In this document: positions 15,261-27,620 of the stretch, piece by piece
Numbering within the stretch: position 1 is the first letter of the stretch
Layout: each line of letters starts with the position of its first letter
NCBI RefSeq assembly: GCF_001949145.1
Contig: NW_019091448.1
Location: 1,006,719 to 1,070,718 of the forward strand
DNA: 64,000 nucleotides
Direction: 5' to 3'
From: Acanthaster planci
Taxonomy: Eukaryota > Echinodermata > Asteroidea > Valvatida > Acanthasteridae
Made by a program: the position numbers and the translations under genes
Notes under the pieces: model-generated
Seen by the model: the letters and a program-made list of their open reading frames with translations, nothing else
What the model was told of the DNA's origin: nothing
The model's database searches: none

Positions 15261-16204
15261 ACAGATGAACTGAGACCAAACATTTAAATTTTATACAATT
15301 TTACACAAAGGTAAACGAGGACAAGCAACATAAGATAATGAAATTATCCTGAATGTATGAAATAAAAAAAATTAACATGGAACACACCATCAAACATAAA
15401 TAGCTTAAATATTTCCTCAAGACTTGACACTTTTGATTTTACCTCTGGGAAATACATGTACGGTACAATGAAGTTGTGATGAGCTGCAGACTTTTATGTC
15501 AATACCATTAGCAGATGTATGGTTATTTTCATTTAACTTTAACTATGGCATATTTATACATTTCACACAAACCTATTGGGCATGATACATGTATGTCCAA
15601 TACCCAAGTATTGAATGACCTTATGTCAATGCCAAATGTCTGAGTTTATACCAGAGATACACTGTACAATGTTAATGATCACTGGACTGGTTAGAAAGGT
15701 CAGCCAAAAATTACCCACTGGTACATGTACATGTATGTGTGAAATTGTCATTTCAACCTGAGTGACCCCACTGATGTAAACATTCAACTTTTTTTTTCGT
15801 GAACAAAAAATCAAGAAAATATCAACATCCAAATAAGATCTGGTAGTAGTACATGTACACATGTGTACATGTGTATATGTACATGTGTATATGTACATGT
15901 ACATTGTACAAAGATGGGGGGATGTGTGCTAGTGAAATAAATGGCACACTGCAAACAAGTCCCAGTGCTTTTAACCTCATCTCTGTCATGTTGAGCAATA
16001 CTTTCCAAGGCTGTCTCCTGTACTGGAAATACTGCATCCTGTATTGACTAGTCTCCATTCAAGCATCGATTTAATTCTTCCTCATAAAAATTTGAACATA
16101 ATGGTGTTGTACATGTATTTACATCCATGTTTGGAAATTAGACTCGTGTCAGAGGTCTGCTGGTGAGTGCATTCATAAGTGGTGGCTACGTGCACATTTT
16201 GTTG

Positions 16205-16385
16205 TGGTCTTGACAGGTCTCGAGGTGGAGACCCGAGACTTTGACATCCGAGACTTTGACATCCGAGACCGAGACCAGCACTTTTGAGACGGAGACCAAC
16301 TCTCCCGAAACCAAGACTTTGATTCGAGGAGACGAGATCGAGACCACACAAAAGGTCTTGAGGAGACTGAGACCAGGTGTCAAGG
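16205..16385. repeat. Degenerate GAGACC-type tandem repeat
   Basis: Repeated cgagactttgacatc and gagaccgagacc units, including two exact tandem copies of a 17-bp unit near 16222-16260. A (GA)n tract follows at 16421-16440. Confidence 0.8.
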
Positions 16386-17440
16386 TGTACAACACTGCAG
16401 GAGTTAGCAGAAAATGAGAGACACAGAGAGAGAGAGAGACCGAATGCATAAGGGTTCAGATGTGAAAATGCTGTACAATTCGACAGGCAGCGTACACATT
16501 GTGTACATGTACATAATGTGTACATGTACATGTACATACTGTCCATCCTTGAGTCTCTCCTCCCCATACACATCTACATTAAGTGTCCACAGGTTTTTCA
16601 CTGGGCCTGGGCAGTGGATGCAGGGGGACAGAACTAATCCATCAGACAAGTCCATTGTGCACTGGACAAAAGGTGGCATTTCATCACATGGCCCTGTCCC
16701 CTTGGAGGTCCCCTGGCTGGTCCAGATTGCCTTGAACAGACTGCCTTTTTTTGATAAACAGCTCGCATTCATGTACACTTCACTGTGGGCTGGCAAAAAA
16801 AAAATCAACGCCATTGACAGTGTTCCTGTACAGAATGTAAAGGGTACATGTATGTATGTTTTGAGACACTTCAAAATTTGCATTTTAACACTGCAATGTT
16901 CCCAGAGATTACGGGTCTTTGCACCTGTACAGTGCATACATACATATATAAGTGTACATGTACCGGTACTTGGTAGTTTGCCAAAAAGATCTGTTTGCAA
17001 GTTGAGTTCTAAAAATCAACAAATTAAACCCAAATTTGAAAAAGACATTTAAATGGTAACTTGTTCACAGATTGAAGAGCCTCCCAAATCCTTGTAAAAA
17101 ATCCTAGTTCATGTACATGCACATGTAGAAATTGAACATTTGAAATCAAACAATTTATTAGAACAAAAACAAGTCATTTATTCATTTATTTTATGTACTG
17201 TACGGTACAGGTATACAGTTTTTGTATGTACCCGGTATACACATGCAATGTATATGTACATTTGGATTTGAACAATGTACTGTATACATATGGTACAGGT
17301 TTAAACAGATTTTACCAAATATTATACACATGTAAATAAATAAAAGATAAAAACACATACATGTACAGTGTACCAACTAAAGTACTGAAGAATATAATTT
17401 TCCTTTTGAGTACATATACCTGTACATGTCTACAGTAAAC

Positions 17441-17828
17441 AGCAGTTGAAAGTTAACCTTGAAAGGCAATTCCTTTCACACTTTTCCCTTCCCAGGGAAT
17501 TCCTTTTCATTTCACAAAATGTGAAAAGAATTTCCCACAGTGGGAAAATATTTTCAAATCTTTTCGTGCAAGTGGGGAAACATCTTCACATCTTTTCAAA
17601 ATCAGAAAACATTCTCAGGCCTCTTCACGACATGGGGAAAAATGCTACAGGCTCTTTCACACAAGTGGGAAAAAAAACTCTGTCACGCTGTTTCAAAAGG
17701 TGGAAATACATCTCACAACTCTCCACGTACACGTATGTGGGAAAATATTTTCACGCAGTGTGAGATGTGAATGTGAATTCTTTTTGCAAAGTTTCCCATT
17801 CATAGTGTGAACTTTCAATATTGCAATG
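17441..17828 (+). mobile_element. Minisatellite-bearing element with inverted ends, copy 1
   Basis: Begins gcagttgaaagttaac and ends with a near-complement, gaactttcaatattgca. After a conserved 5' block (cacttttcccttcccaggg, then tttcacaaaatgtgaaa), the interior is a degenerate repeat of ...agtgggaaaa-attttca-cttttcaca.... Related copies are at 55310-55710 (minus) and 62283-62375. Confidence 0.6.
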
Positions 17829-19143
17829 TATTGTTCTCGTACTGCATACTGGTTCACTGCATACTTGTACATACACTGTATACCGCCGTTACCGGGGATC
17901 TGGTGCCGATACATCTCATTTTTCCCCCCTTAATTATGGGAAAAACTAGTAAAAGGGACTAGTGCAAAGAGTGTTGCTGCTTAAGTTGTTCAGAATTGAG
18001 TGCAAATATGTCGGTTGTAAACATTACACAGACACCGACTTGTATGTACTGAATGAAGGACAATTTCTGCATCTGCCTTCAGTCTCCACCCTCACAAGCT
18101 ACAATGCTACATGTACTATACATGTAAGGTAAAATGTACTGTACATATCCATGCCGGTCCACCATACAGTGTGTATCGGTCCAGTACATGTACCGGTAAG
18201 TACTAGGAGAACATTCTACTTTCCATATTTGGACAGGAAAAAATGTCAGGACTACCAGTAATAACCACACCACAGCTGGCCGAGGGGAGACAGACAACTG
18301 TGTTTATTTATGCTCGGTAGAACAACACACTGCACTCTGGCTGTACATCTAAACGACAAGCATGTCTACAGTGCACAGGCAGGCAGTGCAAAAAGCTCAG
18401 GAGCTGGAGGAGGGTCCGGGCCCCCACTCCAGTCACGTCTGTCTGGAAACCAAAAAAATCAGCCCCTGGCCCTTCTTAACTTTCCAGCTCCAGAAATTCC
18501 ACAGGAATTCGGCCGGGGCCTGAGAGGAAAAATGATGAAATAACAAACACAGCTCCGAGGATGCAGCAACATGGTACCGCACGAACACCCATCAGGGGAA
18601 GCTCAAGCTTCTTCTCCAGCCCAGCATTTACTGGCATGCGATGCTTCAGGCCATAAAGTCTGCCTGTGCGTTATGGTTTCTGCTGCCAAAATATGTGCCA
18701 GTCGTGAAGAAAATATTTCACGGAGGCAGAATTCACAAATTTTAAACAATGGACACTGATGGAAACAAGTGTACAGTGAATGATACGTCAGACTTTTAAG
18801 GAAGTTGAAACGAATTGTGTATGTATATGTACATGTTTGTACATGTAATGGTATAGTACATGTACATTAACCGGAACACTGTAATCAACCTCATGAAAGG
18901 GACAGGTGAACTTTTATAGCAATAGTTATTTTTTAATGCAATTTTCAGACTTTTTACTGAAAAAAAATCCCTGCAGTAGAAAGCAAAAGACATCATGCCT
19001 GCATGCATACCAAAGTTACATTTAAATATGCAAAACATGTGATTTATTGAATAATTTTGACTTTCAAGGAAGGAAAAAAAAAGGAAATCAAGACACGAAA
19101 ACATTGCTCCTTAAAAAGAAAAAAACAACACTGTTATACTCAC

Positions 19144-19440
19144 ATATGATATTCAGCTCTGCCGGATCACTTGTTTTACTTTCCCCAGTCACTGTGTTGG
19201 TTGCAACACAGCGAAATTCACCAGAGTCCAACACTCTGTCCACTCCTGTAATGGTCAAGTCTCCATTGGTTACTGACCGACGGTCATCGTCTGCTATATC
19301 TGAACCTTCAAGCGTCCATCTGTATTCAACATTTGTGTCATCATCAACGCTGCACTGGAGGATTGCACTCCGTCCTTCCACTAAGTCCATGCTCAGAGGT
19401 TGATTCACAAACTCAAATGCGTGCACAAGGTTTGTTGTTG
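19144..19440 (-). CDS. PTK7: PTK7 exon 2: first Ig-like domain
   Basis: Encodes TTNLVHAFEFVNQP and on to DPAELNII, 98 residues, with acceptor cccacag and donor ATAT|GTGAGT (phase 1; the split codon could complete to Trp, as in vertebrate PTK7). It is a full I-set/V-like Ig fold: the first Cys in ILQCSV, Trp in YRWTLEG, and the second Cys in LDSGEFRCVA. It matches the first Ig domain of vertebrate PTK7 closely, through a QP-S-D--GR-A-L-C start, VDR--DSG-F-CVA, and VTGE before the end. PTK7 is a receptor with seven Ig domains, one transmembrane helix and a catalytically inactive kinase, acting in planar cell polarity and Wnt signalling. The other Ig, transmembrane and kinase exons are not in the window. 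Confidence 0.9.
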
Positions 19441-20116
19441 CTGTGGGAAAAGATACAGAAAACAATCATATTTTCATCTGCTCAAAAACATTTCACTTTA
19501 ATGACAGCATCACAGCGTGCAGGTTCAGTATAGTATTCTGAGACAAAAGGCAATCCCATCAGTTATTCAAAAGAAGTAAATTGTGGTAGTATTAAAAATA
19601 TCAAATCAGGGGAATCCATTTCTGCAAGCCCATCATGTACCGGTAAGTAATGTATATGTACATGTACTACAATGTGCAAAATATGTGATTTTTGCAAATC
19701 ACTATGCACATCACTGGATTTTTTTCCGAACTAGTTCTGATATGGCACATTTTACATTACGGGTATAATCTGTTTCTAACTGCTTTTTAACAAATTAAGA
19801 GTACATGCATTCTCTGATGTGCAATACATGTGCTGTAATATCAATCACATGTCCATTGCACGAACATGCACAAGTATGTACATGCATGCCTGTTTTAATT
19901 AATTAATATTGCTCAGCAGGACACAGGTACTATGTAAATAACAGGCATCACAACTGAATTCTAACATTGCAATAATTTACAGCAGCCAGGGTACAAATTC
20001 CACACTCGCTGTAACTTTTATGACGGGCTTATAAATGTACTATTCGAACTTACATGTATGTACACCGTACACACACCCCCCATGCGTATCCCCCTACAAA
20101 CAGGCCAACGAGGGAG

Positions 20117-20165
20117 AGAAAAGAACAGTTCTACACGGGTATAAAGAAAAGAACAGTTCTACAAG
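20117..20165. repeat. Tandem duplication of agaaaagaacagttctaca
   Basis: Two exact 19-bp copies separated by a short spacer. Confidence 0.85.
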
Positions 20166-22177
20166 AAAACAAGAGCTAAATTGCAACTGTTCGCTGGGTG
20201 CTCTTTAACACTTGCACCCCAACAAATAGTGTTGTTTACCCAACGGAACAACGTTTGCCACTGCAGACAGACAAAGCCCCATTGCCAGACGGCCTTTTCA
20301 TTTTCTCCCTCTCCCTTTCTGTTCAATCTTTGAGCAAGCCCAGGCCCGGCCGCTCTTTTGATGGAGGGCTGCCGAAAAAAATTATTCAGGGTCCCCATTC
20401 CGCATGATTGCAGTGATCATGTAGTGAAGATTATAGACACCGATGCGGAGGGAGAGAAGAGGCCCGACTGCCCCTTTGTTGGTCGACGGACGCTTAATTG
20501 ACGGCAAATTACGACAAAGGGTGCCGCCGCTGCTTTGAAAAATAGACGGCCAGATGCTGCGACTGAATGGTGAGCACTGTCTGGTGATGCACACAATTGA
20601 ACATTACTTTCTCCCCTTCTTCTCTGCCTTCCCAGATGAAGGATGTGGGGTAATAGATCGGGAGGCACGGGGGCATCTTGCTGACAGGTTCGGTGATAGG
20701 AATGTCTACTGTTTGACAGATGAATCGCATGTTAATGTACCCGTACACATGCATTTCCAACATTCGGACCAACTTTCATCGAGCGAAGCTGATATATTAC
20801 ACATTTTTTATGGGGGGGGACCGCAAAGTATATACATGTACATGTACTGCAAATTTTACATGTACCAGTATGTACATGCAGATAACTGGAAACTATAACC
20901 AGTACTATACAGTACAAATGCACATTCATATCACGGGTACCAGTCCTCTGATACATGTATACGGTTATGTTGCTGCCACTTACAAACAGGAAGTGTTACC
21001 AGTATCGACCAGATCTGGTAACTTTTTTGCACTTCTTCAACTACCCATACATGTACATGTACATGGTATCCGACGCTGATGTTTCTGCCTAAGATGGCAC
21101 TGTACATGTACATCATACATTCTACTATGGTCCATCTTAACTTATGACTGGACGTGTGGGAAAAAGTGTAATAAAATAGGAAGATTCAAGACTGTTAGGG
21201 ATGAATTCGTTCCAAGAAATACCCAGTACTTTGAGAATAGACGATATTATGAATTTTCTCAGAATATTCTAATTTCAAAACTGTCCGGTGACTGGAACAA
21301 GCATCATTTTACTTCACTGTACATCAATGCTTTTTGACCTAGTTAAGTTCTGTATGTAGAATGAGTGGTTTCCTGCACAGTGGAGGACTTTGGAGGATGT
21401 ACGAAGGGCTGTCAAGAAAATGCCCAGAACAAGTTCAAGTGAAGTTCCAATTAACATGTAGGCTATCCAAGTGGAACTTTAGCAGGGCACAATTTCTGAG
21501 TTCCTTTGCAAAGATATTTTTGTTTGTAAAGCAGATTACATGATCAGTGCAGAGCCTCGTTATATTTGTAGCCTACTGTACACATTTTTACATGTTTTCT
21601 ACAGTGCATAAGAAGGCTTAAAAACAATCCAGTTTGTGAAAAGATTGGTACAAGAGTACCACTTCTCCACATGAGGTTAATCCCGCGCACACAGGCTGGA
21701 GAAAACAGCCTACATGCCCCCCCCCGCAAAAAAAAACAAGCCAAGACTAGATTTAGAAAAGAATGTACTGGAATTTTTTTTTTATTGAAGATAAGAGTGC
21801 AGGCTGGACCCAAGTAGCCCCACGGCAAAAGACTTGCACACATACAGTACATGCAAGCAGAGGATATCTTCTCAGGAAGCTACAGAGAGTATCAGCGGGA
21901 TACTACACTGTGGGGTAGGAGTGTGGTTTGTGAATCATGAAGTTAGGCATCTCACATATGTAGATTGTACCCTTGACTGCAGGTACCGGTACATGTATAC
22001 TCACATGACAGCTTTCGTTGACTTCAGCAATTAATTACAGACCAAAGACCAAAGAGCAGAAGCCCCCCTGCCATCTCCCAAAATACCCCCTCCCTGAACA
22101 GCGGCAAACGATGATGACAACAGCAAGGAATGGGAAACAGAAAAAAAAACACAGTTTTTCACTGAAAATGTTTCAGG

Positions 22178-22855
22178 TAGGGCTATGACCCCATTCAATG
22201 ATAATACTATTTACATCTGCTGCTGGTTGCCCACCCCTCCTTCCCCAAAGAGTTACTCGTATCCTGCCTCCTCTGGACACCCATACATACATGTACATGT
22301 ACACGTGTACACCGTAAATGCACGTACATGTATGTGTACATTTGGACTGAGTCAATTTGAACAACTCATTATTTGAATACTCAACCTTCAATTTGATCGA
22401 ATATATCCGAATATTCGGTCTTACCGACCAGCAGATTGTCGATGAGTAAACCATATACACAATCAGTTGCAATAACCCACACAACTGTACATTATAATCA
22501 CTCTAATAGCTTCTCACATCTACAGTAGGACTATTTCCAGCCACAATTTTGTAAGATTTAAGAGACAAACAATACTTCTTGCCCAGATGAACATTTCTAT
22601 TCCTTTTCAATTTTTTTTAACCCTAGCCCCCTAGGGTGAATGTACAATCATATTGAAATCGGAGGATTTGGGACTGTTTAGGACTTAGTGATTAAACTAC
22701 TTTTTTGAGTCTTTGTAAGATTTCTGTCGCATAACAATTGAAAACAAACCTCCACATTGCAATTTTTCTCATTTAAAACAAAAGAAAATTCTCCCTTTCA
22801 TTTCATGAATTTCGCATTCGAATATTAATATTTGGATATTCGGCACAGCCCTAGT
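22178..22855. mobile_element. Degenerate hAT-like element, possibly with a nested insertion
   Basis: Ends tagggctatgacc (about 22177) and, in complement, tagggctgtgccgaatatcc (about 22834-22854), with TTCGAATA/GAATATTCGG motifs inside. A TTAACCCTAG sequence at 22617 suggests a nested TTAA-type insertion. Boundaries are approximate. Confidence 0.35.
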
Positions 22856-22952
22856 GTACACTGTACATGTACGTATCGGCACCTCATAGAGTGTACAATG
22901 TACACGTACCAATGCGTCTTTTTTTAAGTTTATACACGTTTGTAGTGTGTAA

Positions 22953-23185
22953 GTACACTACTCAAAAAAGTTTAGGACCATATTTTTTCTAAACTTGTAA
23001 TTTTTTCCAACCTAGGGGGTCTAGTTCTTTCATTTTTTGTTTGTCTAAATGGTGTCCTCATTGGAATAAAAAATTTTTTTAAATGTTTCAAAACATCAAA
23101 TGCACATTTTCAGCAGTAAAATATCTCATATAAAAAAGTATTCACAAAATAAAAAGTGGTCTTTAACTTTTTTTGAGTAGTGTAC
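22953..23185. mobile_element. Tc1/mariner-like MITE
   Basis: Inverted ends gtacactactcaaaaaag and cttttttt-gagtagtgtac of about 28 bp, flanked by TA. Length 233 bp, AT-rich interior, no ORF. Confidence 0.8.
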
Positions 23186-23394
23186 TTTTCCACTGCAAAA
23201 CCTTTCCTTCAATGACCTGCAGTTGAACCAAATAGCAGTGGCCCTCAACTATAGAAACTTTGTCTCCTTTCCATATTCTGCGGGACCATAAAAATGATTG
23301 TTCTGGTTCATGTATCTCCCTGAGTTGTTATTAATGTTGGCCACTTCTGGTATTTCAGGAAGCAATTTGCAATAAAGATTGGGGAGGTTAAAAG

Positions 23395-23475
23395 GTCAGC
23401 CCGTCCCGCACAATGCAAGGACTGTTCACGGTATTTAACTCTAACCACTGTGCCACAATACAAATATGAAGTTAC
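23395..23475 (-). repeat. Possible degenerate tRNA-related SINE fragment
   Basis: On the minus strand GGCACAGTGGTTAGAGT resembles an RNA polymerase III A box. No clear B box follows, so this is weak. Confidence 0.25.
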
Positions 23476-26400
23476 CCAAAACAAAAATAGGGGGTGAGGC
23501 CACTGTTCAAATATTCTAGGATAGGAAAGGAACAATAGTGAAACACTCGGCACCTGCAAGCCGCAACGTGATTGGAAAAGAACCACCTCTGACACTGGGG
23601 AAAATGTCCCATCAGCAATCTGTACACACAGTGAATGCACAATGTACTGTACATGTACAGTGTAATATACCACACTTGTTCACACTATGAAATGAGGAAT
23701 GTCTAACCTACATGTACTTGAAGACAACATACATGTATGATCCTACATGTGTCTGGAATTTATTCTTCATTTGTTTTCTACTTCACATGTGCTTCCAAGA
23801 CATACCGTACATGTAGAGTAAGTGTACCGGATACATGTACACATGTACAAGTACTGGTTATGCCTCAAACCATCTGGACAAGAAACAGTCACACATGCCT
23901 ACATACATGTACATGTATGCATAGGCTTATTAAAACCTCAGTTTGCCTGCTCATTGTATCTCTATTGATTAGTCATTCCACGGTCATTCTCTAACAATGC
24001 ACGGAGTGTGTACTGTCTGTCTGAAGTTACAATAACAGTACAATGGCATTAGGGCCATGTAGAAAAAAAAGGGCTGATCATCTTCGCCCACATCCCCTTC
24101 TTGAAAAAAGTGAGTTTTGGATTTTTTGGTTTTATTTTTTAGGAGACTAAAATCAGTTATACTCGATGTCAACAGGTTTAGTCTCCATCCCCATTTCTGT
24201 CTTTCAGAATGGTGCCCAATGCCTTCATTTATCACCTCAGCAGACATCCAGCACTCATCGAGGCCTCTAAATCAGACAACTGATGCACACCCACTCAAGC
24301 CCTTCATCGGGGCTCCGCGGAGAAATGAGAAATAACTAATTTCACTGGCCCCAACACAGGGCACAAGTGGACGACCAACACGACTCCTTGCAGGATTCAG
24401 CAGAGCAGGCCCGCGAGGCTTTGGGGGCCCGGCATTGTTCAGACAGACCAATGGAGGGGCAATGACACACTAGGCAAGCAGGCCGAGAACAAAAGCCATC
24501 CATCGCCTCAATAAAGTGGCAATGAGTCACGACATCGTGGCCTGCATTGCACACAGTATGGGGGGGGGGTTGTTGATGTGATGGTGTGTGCCATTTATCC
24601 TAGCAGTTCAAGCCTGTGCACAACAGACAGCCGGGGGGGGGGACCTCACTGTGTAATCAAAGGTTTATAAACTAAAGAAAATTTTGTAACAAATAACTGC
24701 AGTGAAAACATGCTGTACAAATCTGCCAGTGTCAATGTAACATAAGGCCTCTCTGAGTTAAATTGAAATAAAGTCTGGTACCACAGTGAGTTATTTATTT
24801 GATTGCACATTAACACATTACTGTTGCAGTACCTCTTCATTTGGGGCAAGCTTTTGCATAGCGACCACCATCTTTGGCATGAACTAGTTCCTTTGTGCCC
24901 TTCTTATCCATTGAAAACAGTGTATTTAATACAAGGCATCTTTTACACATGCAAAAGCTTGCCCGAATCATGAGATACATGTACATGTACATAGCCACAG
25001 TGTCTCAAGTATAGAGAATTCAAACTGTTATGTTCAAGACAATTAAAAACTCGGTGTACCAGATTTTATTCCAATTTAACTTGCAATGGGTTATTACAGC
25101 TTGCTACTTCATCAGGTACGGTAACAGTTCCGGAATCTCCACACCATTTACATGTAACTAGGCTCAATGTGACATCACCAGTAATTCAACATTCCCTGGT
25201 GACAATAGCAGTTTACCAATGCATATATGTACACTTCATTTTTCTAGTTGAAAATTATATTCAACCAATGTTAGTACGGGTTTTAGACTCCAGTCTTAAG
25301 GGCCTTTTCCTCACTTCGTCAGGCATGGCTATGCAACTGTACAGTGTGTTACAGGCACATACCGTGCACGCTGGGTAGCGTGACCGCATTTCATGCCTAA
25401 TCAAGCATTCTGTCTCTCAATTACCAGAAGAAAAAGAAATTTGCAGTCTACAATGCATATCTACATTCAATTCTACCATGATTTTCTTTCCATTTATTTT
25501 TTTCCCTGAAGTTGTTAAGTTAACAACATTTTTTTCCACAGTACGGGCAACATGTATCACCATGCCCCTGTACTGTTGCTGTGCACCTGGAGTGAATAAA
25601 TTTAGGCAAATTTTGTGTCTTTTTCAAAATTTCAAGCATTTCAAGAAACCAGGTGCAATCCTTGGTACTACTTCAATATCACATTCCAAGCTGATAACCT
25701 GAGGGCACTTTCCTCACTGATAACGGTAATGTGCAGGGTCAAGCCCGCAATACCCAGCTCTCTTTATCATGCAATTGACACATCGTGATGTTCCTCCACA
25801 TTTTTACAAACACCTTTCTGTTAAAACTTAAAGGTCATGAAACAATGTCGCAACAGCAGGTCAAGCCTCCATTCGGTCCACAGAGGGATGTATGTAACAT
25901 TAGCAAAAACTCTGAATGAAAGTAAGTTAGCAGTCGTGAGTTTCGTTCCAGAAAATGTGTCCCAAGATTATTCCTACCAGTAGACTGTTCTTCCAAAAGA
26001 TCATTCTCCATACTACTTTGAGCCATAGCTGCATGTGCTCAGAGACACAGCAAATGTATAAATTTGAGGAAACCCACTTTTCCCCATGGGTCGGTACTAA
26101 GCCCATGCAAATGGACGGGCCAATAATAATTCAACACAAAAAGATTTTTACTGTAATACAATGTTCGTACATGTACGAATGTTGTATATTTTTTAGTAGG
26201 ATTGAACTTTGATCTACACGTATGGCTAGGCAAATGATTTGTACATGTAACTCGTCATAAAGTGCATTTTGCATAAAAATAATGAAAACAAACGTATACA
26301 AATAATTATATTTTAGAAAGAGCTCGTTATATGGACGCCAGGAAAGATTCCCTAGAGTGACCTACTAGATGTCAGAAAGCAAAAAGATGTCCAGAAAAGT

Positions 26401-27133
26401 TCAATTCAAAGGGGAAAATACCAAGTCGTCCACTTAGACAACACTTTTTCAGACCAGTCTCATAGGGTTTGTGCACAAGGTGCCAAGCGGCATCCATATA
26501 AGCCTTATCGCAAATACTGCATGAATGATTTTGCACAATGGTAGAAAGGCATTGTGGGAAGGGAAAAGGGGCAATGTTTGCAGCTTTTGGGGCATGCGGG
26601 TAGTGGACGAAAATCTGTGAATTTCATTTTCATCGCCTTACAGTATGCACAAAATATGGCGACAGCCTACTTGAACGTACCGGTAGGCCTAAGTTGTAAA
26701 TGTAAGTTTTACAACCGATCCATCTTGTTTACAGTGACAACATTCCTGTCACCTTGATGACCTTTGGTGTTAATCAAACATGACAAAATATTATTCCATG
26801 TTAGCCAGAAATATGCAGCGTTACCAATTCTGGCAAGCCTCCCCATCATGTCATGGAAAGAACCTAGGCTAACGCCGGATTTTTAGCTAACGTTAGGCCT
26901 AATTCCGTTTAGAATTTTAGTCACACCATGGACACAACTTTGAAAGTGAAGGCATAAAATGTAAGGTTTATTTTTAACAAAATTCGGTTGAAGTAGGAGA
27001 TGTGCCAATCACGAATTAGCCTACACCTTTAAGCCTAACATGTAGTTCTATGCGTCTCCATCATCGGGGCACATCATGCATGGAGTCCCTCGGAAGTAAG
27101 AGGTTCTTTCCTCGCCTCACCCTGTGCACTCAC

Positions 27134-27215
27134 CTGCAACTGACAGCAACGTGACGATCACAGCGGGCCACAAAGTCCCGATTTTCCGCCCAAGCACGGT
27201 CCCAAACAGCCCCAT
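27134..27215 (-). CDS. PTK7: PTK7 exon 1: signal peptide
   Basis: The donor GCAG|GTGAGT leaves one nt (phase 1), which joins the CA of exon 2 as an Ala codon. From the ATG at 27215, with A at -3 and G at +4, it encodes MGLFGTVLGRKIGT followed by the hydrophobic core LWPAVIVTLLSVA. This is a typical signal peptide, with cleavage expected near the exon junction. An in-frame ATG nine bases upstream (27224, MSR) is in weaker context. The frame stays open for about 63 codons further upstream, but using it would bury the signal peptide, so I reject it. The assignment to PTK7 rests on exon 2. Confidence 0.8.
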
Positions 27216-27620
27216 TCTCGACATTACAGGGTAGCTGCTTTCACTACACTTCCAAATTACAAACAGCCAGGAGAATTCAATCCTGAAGGCTGAAAAAAAG
27301 TGGACCAAGCTGCAAATCCTAAAACGGCAGCCAACACTTCTCTTAGACGGTGTCCATCTTCGTGCACAGCTGACGAGTATACGACCGCATTTTATGCAGT
27401 ACGCATTGTGCAACGTCTTTGTGTGGAGTGGGTTGGCAGTTGCTGGGCACGTGAACTGTTGGTGGCGGCATTTAAGCTACACGGTATCAAGAGACGTGGC
27501 CTGGTTCAACTTCTCTTTCAACCTTCAAATTTTGGCTGCACAGGAGTAGAAAATACTAAATTGACTAATTTGCTGTAGTCGTCTGAAACGTTTCAACCCA
27601 GTTAGGTGGACCAAGTATCT
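27216..27620 (-). promoter_or_regulatory. PTK7 5' UTR and putative promoter
   Basis: The sequence directly upstream of the PTK7 start has higher GC than the intergenic DNA beyond, no TATA box, and a CACGTG E-box at about 27449. TACATGTA repeats are absent. The transcription start was not located. Confidence 0.4.

Larger units (their letters stand above)
1..19143 (-). other. PTK7 intron 2 (partial), repeat-rich
   Basis: No Ig-like or kinase exon was found on the minus strand, judging by the Cys/Trp/Cys spacing and a phase-1 acceptor followed by GG. The intron is therefore longer than 19 kb. It holds dense TACATGTA microsatellite clusters (for example about 1309-1350, 13570-13720, 14080-14235, 15848-15906 and 16495-16535), tandem repeats, a Tc1/mariner-like element and the minisatellite-bearing element listed separately. 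Repeat-poor, GC-richer stretches at about 6180-6430, 7250-7500, 8100-8420, 9290-9720, 14400-14760 and 18300-18720 have no convincing ORF and could be conserved non-coding elements. Confidence 0.6.
19441..27133 (-). other. PTK7 intron 1 (7.7 kb)
   Basis: Contains TACATGTA clusters up to about 26.25 kb, a Tc1/mariner-like MITE at 22953-23185, hAT-like termini around 22.2-22.85 kb, and two repeat-poor GC-richer islands (20170-20720 and 24050-24560). No exon was recognised. Confidence 0.6.

Noticed and set aside
16404-17052. Overlapping ORFs of about 200 codons on both strands
   Set aside because: Both cross microsatellite and GAGAGA tracts, neither has a recognisable domain, and opposite-strand openness suggests composition.
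27216-27413. Upstream extension of PTK7 exon 1 to an ATG at 27413
   Set aside because: Would place about 66 residues before the signal peptide; the ATG at 27215 has better context and gives a normal N-terminus.
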